Assembly (NCBI RefSeq): GCF_003336755.1
Contig: NZ_QMDI01000002.1
Location: 1,138,253-1,202,252, forward strand
Direction of reading: 5' to 3'
Source: Elioraea thermophila (ex Habib et al. 2022)
GTDB lineage: Bacteria; Pseudomonadota; Alphaproteobacteria; Acetobacterales; Acetobacteraceae
DNA: 64,000 bases
Shown here: positions 38,161 through 44,763 of the stretch, piece by piece
How the letters are laid out: every line of letters starts with the position of its first letter
How positions within the stretch are numbered: the first letter of the stretch is position 1
Made by a program: the position numbers and the translations under genes
Notes under the pieces: model-generated
What the model saw: only the letters and a program-made list of their open reading frames with translations
The model's database searches: none
What the model was told of the DNA's origin: nothing

Positions 38161-38177
38161 TTCCCTGGCTTGGGGAA
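38161..38177. promoter_or_regulatory. Candidate CbbR-binding dyad between cbbF and cbbR
   Basis: TTCCC (38161-38165) and GGGAA (38173-38177) form a perfect dyad with a 7-bp spacer, in the 117-bp divergent region. This region is clearly more A/T-rich than its surroundings. The site is 20 bp before the cbbR ATG, where LysR regulators commonly bind to control both directions. It is a dyad like a LysR box but does not match the T-N11-A core, so the call is tentative. Confidence 0.35.
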
Positions 38178-38197
38178 TTCTTTTACACTTTTCCGAG

Positions 38198-39190
38198 ATG
38201 AAAGAAAATCTTTCTTCCTTCGCCCGGCGGGTCAGCCTCAAGCAGTTGCGCGCCTTCGCTGCCCTGGTGGCGGAAGGCAGCATCAGCGGTGCGGCGCAGC
38301 GGCTCTCGCTCACCCCGCCCGCGATCAGCCAACAGCTGCAGAAGCTGGAGGAAGCGGCGGGGGGCCTTCCCCTGTACGATCGCCACAGCAAGGGGGTCCG
38401 CCTCACGGATGCCGGGCGCGAGGTGCTGGCCGCGCTCGAACGGGTGGAGGCCGCGCTCGCCGATGTCGCGATCGCGCTCGAGACGCTGCGCGGCGTCTCG
38501 GCCGGGCGGGTCGCCATCGGCATGATCAGCACGGCGAAGTATTTCGCCCCGCTCGCGCTTGCCGCCTTCAAGCGCGCCCATCCCGGCGTCGAGCTCGCGA
38601 TCCGGATCGGCAACCGCGAGGCGATCCTCTCCGCCTTGCGCAGTTTCGAGCTCGATCTCGCCATCACCGGCTACCCGCCGGAGGACTTTCCTGTCGCCCG
38701 CGCCGTGCTCGGCCCCAACCCGCATGTGATCATCGCGCCTCCCGACCATCCCCTGGTCGGGCAGCGCGCCGTTCCCCTCACCGTGGTGGGGCGGGAGACG
38801 ATCCTGTTGCGCGAACCCGGCTCCGGCACGCGCGCCCTGCTCAAGCGCCTCTTTCCCGAGGAGCCACCCTTGGGGCCGCGGATCGAGATCGGCTCCAACG
38901 AGACGATCAAGCAGGCCGTGATGGCGGGCATGGGCATCGCGCTGATTTCCGCCCACACCTGCGCCGCCGAGCTCGCCGACGGCAGGCTCGCGCTGATCGA
39001 CGCGGAGGGACTGCCGGTGGTGCGGCAGTGGTTCGTCATCCGTCGCGCCGACAAGCGGCTCCTGCCGGTGGCGGAGGCGCTGTGGCGGCACCTGGTCGCC
39101 TCGGCCGCCGACTATCTGCCGCGCTTGCCGGCCGAGCCACCTCCGGCACGGGCCGCGGCGGCGACGGCGGAACAGGAAGAGATCGCCTAG
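38198..39190 (+). CDS. cbbR: LysR-type regulator of Calvin-cycle genes
   Basis: 330 aa transcription regulator. The N-terminal winged helix-turn-helix reads VSLKQLRAFAALVAEGSISG, AAQRLSLTPPAISQQLQKLE, and PLYDRHSKGVRLTDAG. The C-terminal effector domain has FELDLAITGYPPEDF, ILLREPGSGTRALLKRL and VMAGMGIALISAHT, all close to CbbR proteins. CbbR senses metabolites such as ribulose-1,5-bisphosphate or NADPH and activates cbb operons. Its place, divergent from cbbF with a shared A/T-rich promoter region, makes the assignment firm. Confidence 0.93.
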   Translation: MKENLSSFARRVSLKQLRAFAALVAEGSISGAAQRLSLTPPAISQQLQKLEEAAGGLPLYDRHSKGVRLTDAGREVLAALERVEAALADVAIALETLRGVSAGRVAIGMISTAKYFAPLALAAFKRAHPGVELAIRIGNREAILSALRSFELDLAITGYPPEDFPVARAVLGPNPHVIIAPPDHPLVGQRAVPLTVVGRETILLREPGSGTRALLKRLFPEEPPLGPRIEIGSNETIKQAVMAGMGIALISAHTCAAELADGRLALIDAEGLPVVRQWFVIRRADKRLLPVAEALWRHLVASAADYLPRLPAEPPPARAAAATAEQEEIA

Positions 39191-39263
39191 CCCGCTCGGC
39201 TGGGCGCCGCGCGGGCCCGCCCGGCAACGGGCCTGCGCGCGCTCTCCGCCGCCCCGCCCGCCG

Positions 39264-39896
39264 TCAGGCCGCGAAGCGGATGAGCGCGAACCAGTGCCCG
39301 CGCGCCTGGGATGTGTCGCGCAGCCGTCCGGCCTCGTCGAGCACGAGAGACCGCCGCAGCACCGTATCGGCCAGGTTGCCGCCGATCATCTCGGCGCCGC
39401 CCGGGCCGGCCCGCACCACGATGTCGCCATGGCTGGTGAAGGGGTCGATGGACAGGGCCCGCTCGAAGGTCACCGGCCGATTCCCTGCCCCGTCGCCGAT
39501 GCCGAGGCGCCACTGCACGACGATGTCGCCGCGCCGCAGCGGCAGCGCATCGATCGGGAAGCCGCGATAGGGCTGATCGCCGCTCGCCTGGGCGCGGGCG
39601 ATCGCATCCCGCACGTAAGTGGAGTGCCATTCGCAGTAGGCGAACCAAGGGGCACCACGCGTCGCCGCCCACACCCCCGCACCGATGAAGGCGGCCGACC
39701 AGGCCCAGCGGTCGCCGTTCGCGTCCGTCGTCCGCCCGTCCACGTGCCGATAGGCGGGACGGCCTGCGGCGTCGCCAACGATGCGCCAATACTCGGCGAT
39801 CCAGCGGTTGCAGGGCTCCTCGTCCTCGAGCCGGCCGAGAAAGCGCGCCTCCTCACCTTCCGCCCAGGCAGCCAGCCGTTCCGCGATCGTGTCCAT
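39264..39896 (-). CDS. DUF2272 domain protein
   Basis: 210 aa protein of unknown function matching DUF2272. The ATG at 39896 is preferred because GAGGAAGG lies upstream; the open frame extends to 39986 as a Gly/Arg-rich stretch with no conserved sequence. Recognisable parts are RWAWSAAFIGAGVWAATRG, WHSTYVRDAIARAQ, LPLRRGDIVVQWR and THGDIVV-like SHGDIVVRAG. The layout recalls CHAP/NlpC hydrolases, but no convincing catalytic Cys-His pair was identified. No signal peptide is visible. Divergent from the cidA-like gene. Confidence 0.72.
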   Translation of the reverse strand: MDTIAERLAAWAEGEEARFLGRLEDEEPCNRWIAEYWRIVGDAAGRPAYRHVDGRTTDANGDRWAWSAAFIGAGVWAATRGAPWFAYCEWHSTYVRDAIARAQASGDQPYRGFPIDALPLRRGDIVVQWRLGIGDGAGNRPVTFERALSIDPFTSHGDIVVRAGPGGAEMIGGNLADTVLRRSLVLDEAGRLRDTSQARGHWFALIRFAA

Positions 39897-40005
39897 CGCC
39901 CTTCCTCCCCGTGCCGCCCCGCCGTTGCGACCCGAGCCGCGGCGACGCATCTGCGAAAAATCCTCCGTCGTCGCCGCCTCCGACAAGCCCCGAGGAGCTT
40001 ACGCC

Positions 40006-40365
40006 GTGATCGCCGCCCTCACCCTCCTGCTCGCCTGTCAGCTCGCAGGCGAAATCGTCGCCCGCGCCCTTGGCCTGCCCTTGCCCGGCCCGGTGGTCGG
40101 CCTGATCCTGCTCGCCGCCGGCCTGCTCGTCCGCGGGGCAGAGCCTCCGGCCGAGCTCGTCGCCGTGGCGGACGGGCTCCTGCGCAACCTGGGCCTCCTG
40201 TTCGTGCCGGCGGCGGTCGGCGTGGTGCTGCACCTCGACCTGCTCGCCCGCGCCGCCGCACCGATCGCGCTCGCCATCCTCGCCGGCACGCTGGCGGCGA
40301 TCGGCTTCACGGGCCTTCTCACGGCGCGCCTGCTGCGCTCGCGGAGCTCGCACGATGCGGCCTGA
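40006..40365 (+). CDS. CidA/LrgA-family membrane protein
   Basis: 119 aa holin-like membrane protein with four hydrophobic segments. The GTG at 40006 has GAGGAG upstream and starts VIAALTLLLACQLAGEIVAR. Family features are LPLPGPVVGLILLAAGLL, ADGLLRNLGLLFVPAAVGVV and a last helix ending in Arg/Ser-rich residues. CidA/LrgA proteins act with CidB/LrgB partners in cell lysis control or organic-acid transport. The partner gene overlaps by 11 bp directly downstream. Confidence 0.87.
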   Translation: MIAALTLLLACQLAGEIVARALGLPLPGPVVGLILLAAGLLVRGAEPPAELVAVADGLLRNLGLLFVPAAVGVVLHLDLLARAAAPIALAILAGTLAAIGFTGLLTARLLRSRSSHDAA

Positions 40366-41077
40366 GCTCGCCGAGATCTGGGTCTATCTCGCCGCCTCGC
40401 CGCTCGCCGCGCTGACGGTCACGCTGGCGGCCTGGCTCGCCGGGCTTCGCCTGCACGCCGCCGCTCGCGGCAGTGCCCTCGTCAACCCGGTGCTGGTGGC
40501 GGCCCTCCTCCTCGTCGGGCTCCTGCTCGTCGCGGGGATCGAGTACAGGGCTTATTTCGAGGGCGCGCAGTTCGTGCACTTCCTGCTCGGCCCCGCCACC
40601 GTCGCGCTCGCCGTGCCGCTGGTGCGCCAGTGGCGTCTGCTCAGGGCCTCGGGGCCCGCGCTGGCGGTCGCCCTCTTCAGTGGCAGCGCTTTCGCTTCGG
40701 CCTCCGCCGTCGCCATCGGCTGGGCCTTCGGCGCCGACCGCGCGGTGCTCGCCACCCTCGCCCCGAAGGCGACCACCACCCCCGTCGCCATGGGCATCGC
40801 CGAGCAGATCGGCGGCATTCCGAGCCTGACCGCGGTCGTCGTCATCCTCTCGGGCATCGCCGGCGCCGCCCTCGGCCCGGCCGTACTCAGCTTGCTCAGG
40901 GTGCGGGATTGGCGGGCGCGCGGCTTCGCGGTCGGGCTTGCCGCGCACGGCATCGGCACTGCCCGCGCCATTTCCGTCAATGAGACGGCTGGTGCCTTCG
41001 CCGCCCTGGCGATGGGACTGAACGCGCTCGCCACCGCTCTGCTCCTCCCTCTGGTCTGGGCCCTCGCGGTGGGTTGA
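40355..41077 (+). CDS. CidB/LrgB-family membrane protein
   Basis: 240 aa integral membrane protein, the usual partner of CidA/LrgA; relatives include the chloroplast glycolate/glycerate transporter PLGG1, which is a CidA-CidB fusion. It shows LVNPVLVAALLLVGLLLVAG, a YFEGAQFVHFLLGPATVALA signature and VPLVRQWRLL. Also seen are LAPKATTTPVAMGIAEQIGG and the end AHGIGTARAISVNETAGAFA. Close to the Calvin genes, export or recovery of glycolate is an attractive possibility, but the sequence does not settle it. Confidence 0.9.
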   Translation: MRPELAEIWVYLAASPLAALTVTLAAWLAGLRLHAAARGSALVNPVLVAALLLVGLLLVAGIEYRAYFEGAQFVHFLLGPATVALAVPLVRQWRLLRASGPALAVALFSGSAFASASAVAIGWAFGADRAVLATLAPKATTTPVAMGIAEQIGGIPSLTAVVVILSGIAGAALGPAVLSLLRVRDWRARGFAVGLAAHGIGTARAISVNETAGAFAALAMGLNALATALLLPLVWALAVG

Positions 41078-41085
41078 TACGGCCC

Positions 41086-41125
41086 GACCGTCCGGACGGT
41101 CTTGCCACCCGACCGTCCGGACGGC
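41086..41125. promoter_or_regulatory. Paired TetR operator palindromes
   Basis: GACCGTCCGGACGGTC (41086-41101) is a perfect 16-bp palindrome. A second copy, GACCGTCCGGACGGC (41111-41125), repeats it with one changed end base. Their centres are 25 bp apart. The second abuts the ATG at 41126 of a TetR-type gene. Size and symmetry fit TetR-family operators, and the place predicts autorepression of the regulator and the exporter genes behind it. Recognition by this TetR is inferred. Confidence 0.8.
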
Positions 41126-41707
41126 ATGTTGCAGCGCGCCATGTTGGACCAGACGAGCGAAACGCGGGACACGCGCGAGCGCATCCTGGACGCCGCCGAA
41201 AGCGTGGTGGCCGAACGCGGGGTCGCCGCCCTCTCGCTCGAGGCCGCCGCCGCCGCCGCCGGGGTGAGCAAGGGCGGGCTTCTCCACCACTTCCGCTCCA
41301 AGGAGGCGCTGCTGACCGCCCTGGTCGAGCGCATGGTGGCGGAGATGCGCGCGGGCTACGACGCCGTGGTCGCTGCCGAACCGGAGGGCCCTGGCCGGCA
41401 CACCCGCGCCTGCATCGCCTGGGCGCTGCGGCCGAGCCCGGAACAGCGCGCCCGCGACCTCCGCCTGGCCGCCGCCCTGCTGTCGGCCCACGCCCACGAC
41501 CCGGCGCTGATCGAGCCGGTGCGGCGCGAACACGCCCGCATCCGCGCCGCCATCGCCGATGACGGCCTGCCGCCCGGCCATGCGCACGCCGTGCTCGCCG
41601 CCGCCGACGGCATCTTCCTCGCCAAAGTGTTCGGCCTGTGGTCGCCGGACGAGGCGCTCGCCCAAGCGATCGAGGCCGCGCTCGGACGTCTCGCCGAACC
41701 ATGCTGA
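41126..41707 (+). CDS. TetR-family transcriptional repressor
   Basis: 193 aa from the ATG at 41126 (189 aa if ATG 41141 is used). The DNA-binding domain is DTRERILDAAESVVAERGVA followed by AAAAAAGVSKGGLLHHFRSK. The ligand domain ends AEPC. Neither start has a good Shine-Dalgarno; the first lies directly against the second operator, so the mRNA may be nearly leaderless. It overlaps the HlyD-type gene by 7 bp and probably controls the DevBCA-type exporter. The inducer is unknown. Confidence 0.88.
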   Translation: MLQRAMLDQTSETRDTRERILDAAESVVAERGVAALSLEAAAAAAGVSKGGLLHHFRSKEALLTALVERMVAEMRAGYDAVVAAEPEGPGRHTRACIAWALRPSPEQRARDLRLAAALLSAHAHDPALIEPVRREHARIRAAIADDGLPPGHAHAVLAAADGIFLAKVFGLWSPDEALAQAIEAALGRLAEPC

Positions 41708-42744
41708 GGCCCCTGCTCATCGGTGCCCTCGCCCTCGTCCTCGTGCCGGCGGCGGCGCTGTTGCTCAGCCGCGAACGCGTGCCCGTGCCGGCCGACGCGC
41801 GGGCGGTGTCAGCCACCTCGGCCTCCGTGGTCGCCGGTGCCGGCGCGCTCGGGCGGATCGAGCCCGCGAGCCGCGTCCTTCGCCTCTCCCATGGCGCGGG
41901 TCCGGAAGGGGCGCGGGTGGGGCGCCTCCTCGTGCGCGAGGGGGAGGAGGTGCGCGCCGGCCAAGTGCTCGCCGAATTCCACGACCTGCCGCGCAAGGAG
42001 GCCGCCCTCGCCCAGGCGGAAGCCGCGCTGGCGCTCGCCGAGGCGCGGCTGGCCCGCATCCTCGCCGCCGGCCGCGACACCGAGATTGCCGCCGCTCGCG
42101 CCCGGCTCGCCGCCGCCCGCGCGGCGGAGGAGAACGCCGTGCGCGAGGCCCGCCGCGCCGAGGCGCTGCTGCGCACCGCCGCCGGCAACGAGGCGGCCTG
42201 GGACCGCGCCCGCTTCGCCGCCGCCCAGGCGACCGCCGAACGCACCCGCGCCGAGGCCGAACTCGAGGCGCTGCTCGCGCCCAGGGCGGAGGACGTCGCT
42301 GTCGCCCGCGCCGAGGTCGCCCAGGCCCGCTCGGCGGTGGCGGAGGCCCGTGCGGCGCGCGACCTCGCCCTCCTCGTCTCGCCGATCGATGGCACGGTGC
42401 TGAAGATCCATGCCCGCGAGGGCGAACGGGTCGGCAACGACGGCGTGCTCGAGCTCGCCGACCTCACCGCCTTCGACGTGGTGGCCGAGATCTACGAGAC
42501 CGACCTGCCGCGGGTGCGCCTCGGCGCCGCCGCCGAGGTGCTCGTCCCCGGCGAACCGCGCCCCTTCCCCGCCCGTGTGGTCGATCTCGGCTGGCGGGTC
42601 GGGCGCCAATCCGTGATCTCGCCCGACCCCGTCGCTTCCATCGACTCGCGCGTGGTCGAGGTGCGGCTCAGGCTCGACCCGGGCGCGAACGAGGTCGTGC
42701 GGCGTCGCACCAACATGCAGGTCCAGGTCGCGATCCGGCCGTGA
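41701..42744 (+). CDS. DevB-type HlyD-family periplasmic adaptor of ABC exporter
   Basis: 347 aa membrane-fusion protein. An N-terminal anchor helix (LLIGALALVLVPAAALLL) is followed by the lipoyl half (GALGRIEPASRVLRLS; VREGEEVRAGQVLAEFHD). A long Ala/Glu/Arg-rich helical hairpin lies at about 95-225, and the second lipoyl half is LLVSPIDGTVLKIHAREGER. Beta-barrel segments follow (VVAEIYETDLPRVRLGAAAE). It matches DevB of DevBCA exporters, known in cyanobacteria for heterocyst glycolipid export with TolC. The ATG overlaps the TetR stop, and the stop overlaps the permease start by 4 bp. Confidence 0.88.
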   Translation: MLRPLLIGALALVLVPAAALLLSRERVPVPADARAVSATSASVVAGAGALGRIEPASRVLRLSHGAGPEGARVGRLLVREGEEVRAGQVLAEFHDLPRKEAALAQAEAALALAEARLARILAAGRDTEIAAARARLAAARAAEENAVREARRAEALLRTAAGNEAAWDRARFAAAQATAERTRAEAELEALLAPRAEDVAVARAEVAQARSAVAEARAARDLALLVSPIDGTVLKIHAREGERVGNDGVLELADLTAFDVVAEIYETDLPRVRLGAAAEVLVPGEPRPFPARVVDLGWRVGRQSVISPDPVASIDSRVVEVRLRLDPGANEVVRRRTNMQVQVAIRP

Positions 42745-43988
42745 ACGAGCTTGCTCCCCTCGCGCGCGCCTCGCCCGCCCCGGCCACACCGGCCCCGGCA
42801 CCGGCGCTCCCGCCGCCGCGCGGCCCGGGGCTTCGCTTGCCCTTCCGTCTCGCTTGGCGCCAGCTCCGCCACGAGCCCGCCCGCCTCGCTGCCGCCCTCT
42901 CGGGGGTGGTGTTCGCCACCTTGCTGATCTTCATGCAGATCGGCTTCATGAACGCGCTCTTTGACAGCGCGGTGCTGGTGCAGAACTCGCTGCGCGCCGA
43001 TCTCTTCCTGATGCACCGCACCACCGAGGCGCTGTGGCGGTCGACCTCCTTTCCGCGCGCGCGCCTCGCCCAGGCGCTCGCCCTTCCCGAGGTCGAGCGT
43101 GTGGTGCCGCTCTACGTCGCCAACGTGCCGTGGAAGAACCCCGAGACGGGCCTCAACCGCACGCTGCTGCTGTTCGGGGTCGATCCCACCGCGAAACTGC
43201 TCGGCTTTCACGGCCTCGACGAGGCCGCTTGGCAGGCGATCACCCGCCCGGACACCATCCTGTTCGACGAACGCGGCAAGCCCGAGTTCGGCCCCATCCG
43301 CTCGCTGCTCGCGCAGGGGCCGTTCTTCGGCGAACTCAACCGCAAGCGGGTCGAGGTCGTCGGCACCTTCGGCCTAGGCGCCACCTTTTCCTCCGAGTCG
43401 AACGCGATCGCCTCGGAGGCGACATTCTGGCGTATCGCCGCGGGACGGAATCCTTCCCAGGTCGATGTCGGCGCGATCGTGCTGAAACCGGGGGCGGATG
43501 TCGTGGCCGCGAAACGCGCGCTGCAGGCTCTCCTGCCCGATGACGTGATGGTGTTCACGCGTCCCGAGCTCGCCCAGTTCGAACGCGACTATTGGGCCAA
43601 CGTCGCGCCGATCGGCTTCATCTTCGGTCTCGGGGTGGCGATCGGCCTCGTCGTCGGTTGCGTCATCGTCTATCAGATCTTGTTTTCCGACATTTCCCGC
43701 CACCTGGGCGAATACGCCACGCTGAAGGCGATGGGCTACACCAACGGCTACCTCGCGCGCGTGGTGATGTCCGCCGCCCTCATCCTCGCCGTGCTCGGCT
43801 TCATGCCGGGGCTCGTGTTGAGCCTCGGTCTCTACGAGATCGCCACCGCGCAGATCTTCATCCCCCTGCACATGACGATCCCGCGCGCCGCTTTCGTCTT
43901 CGCCCTGATCTTCGTCATGTGCGTCGTCTCCGGGCTGATCGCGATCCGCAAGCTGCGCGATGCGGATCCCGCGGACATGTTCCGATGA
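42741..43988 (+). CDS. DevC-type ABC exporter permease
   Basis: 415 aa permease. After a Pro/Ala-rich head of about 30 residues comes LPFRLAWRQLRHEPARLAAA and membrane helix 1 (ALSGVVFATLLIFMQIGFMN). A large periplasmic domain follows, then three C-terminal helices (IGFIFGLGVAIGLVVGCVIV; VMSAALILAVLGFMPGLVLS; AFVFALIFVMCVVSGLIAI). This is the FtsX/MacB-like layout of DevC. The cytoplasmic segment SDISRHLGEYATLKAMGYTN is highly typical. The GTG start overlaps the adaptor stop; the stop overlaps the ATPase ATG by 4 bp. Confidence 0.9.
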   Translation: MNELAPLARASPAPATPAPAPALPPPRGPGLRLPFRLAWRQLRHEPARLAAALSGVVFATLLIFMQIGFMNALFDSAVLVQNSLRADLFLMHRTTEALWRSTSFPRARLAQALALPEVERVVPLYVANVPWKNPETGLNRTLLLFGVDPTAKLLGFHGLDEAAWQAITRPDTILFDERGKPEFGPIRSLLAQGPFFGELNRKRVEVVGTFGLGATFSSESNAIASEATFWRIAAGRNPSQVDVGAIVLKPGADVVAAKRALQALLPDDVMVFTRPELAQFERDYWANVAPIGFIFGLGVAIGLVVGCVIVYQILFSDISRHLGEYATLKAMGYTNGYLARVVMSAALILAVLGFMPGLVLSLGLYEIATAQIFIPLHMTIPRAAFVFALIFVMCVVSGLIAIRKLRDADPADMFR

Positions 43989-44668
43989 ACGCGGTCGAGA
44001 TCCGCGGCCTCAGCCACCGCTACGGCTCGGGCCCGACGGCGCTCACCGTGCTGCACGACCTCGATCTCACCATCCCCTCGGGCGAGGTCGTGCTGCTGAC
44101 CGGCCCATCCGGCTCGGGCAAGACGACGCTGCTCACGCTGATCGGCGCCTTGCGCGCGGTGCAGACGGGCTCCTGCCGCGTGCTGGGGACCGAACTCGCC
44201 AACGCGGACGAACGGACGCGCGTGGCGCTGCGACGCCGCATCGGCTTCATCTTCCAGCACCACAATCTCCTCGGCTTCCTCACCGCGCGCGAGAACGTGG
44301 CGATGGCGCTCGAACTCGACCCCGATCTCGACGAGGCGGAGCGGCTCGCGCGCGCCGAGGCGATGCTGCGCGCGGTGGGGCTGGCCGACAAGGTGGACGC
44401 CTACCCGGCGGTGCTGTCGGGCGGGCAGCGCCAGCGCGTGGCGATCGCGCGCGCCTTGGTGCATGAACCGGGGCTCATTCTCGCCGACGAACCGACCGCC
44501 GCCCTCGACAGCAAGACCGGCCACGAGACGATGGTGCTCCTGCAGCGGCTGGCGAAGGAACGTGGTCGGACCGTGTTCATCGTCACCCACGACCCCCGTA
44601 TCCACGACATCGCCGACCGCATCGTCGCCATGGAGGACGGCCGGCTGGTCGAGCCTGCGCCGCACTGA
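43985..44668 (+). CDS. DevA-type ABC exporter ATPase
   Basis: 227 aa ATP-binding subunit. Walker A GPSGSGKTTLLTLIGALR, Q-loop FIFQHHNLLGFLTARENV, signature LSGGQRQRVAIARALVHEP, Walker B LILADEPTAALDS and the switch His in FIVTHDPRIHD are all present. It belongs to the LolD/MacB/DevA group. The FQHHNLLGFLTA segment is typical of DevA. Last gene of the four-gene overlapping TetR-DevBCA unit; the exported substrate is unknown, a glycolipid or other envelope lipid being possible by analogy. Confidence 0.93.
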   Translation: MNAVEIRGLSHRYGSGPTALTVLHDLDLTIPSGEVVLLTGPSGSGKTTLLTLIGALRAVQTGSCRVLGTELANADERTRVALRRRIGFIFQHHNLLGFLTARENVAMALELDPDLDEAERLARAEAMLRAVGLADKVDAYPAVLSGGQRQRVAIARALVHEPGLILADEPTAALDSKTGHETMVLLQRLAKERGRTVFIVTHDPRIHDIADRIVAMEDGRLVEPAPH

Positions 44669-44763
44669 GCGGACGCGGCCACGCCGACCAGCCGGATCGC
44701 GCGACAGGGCGTGCCTTGACCTCGATCATGGACCACTTGCACGCGTGTCGTCAGAGCCGACCC

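Noticed and set aside
44716..44763. TTGACC at 44716 as a promoter for the P-type ATPase
   Set aside because: No -10-like sequence lies at 16-18 bp, and the same bases form an in-frame TTG.
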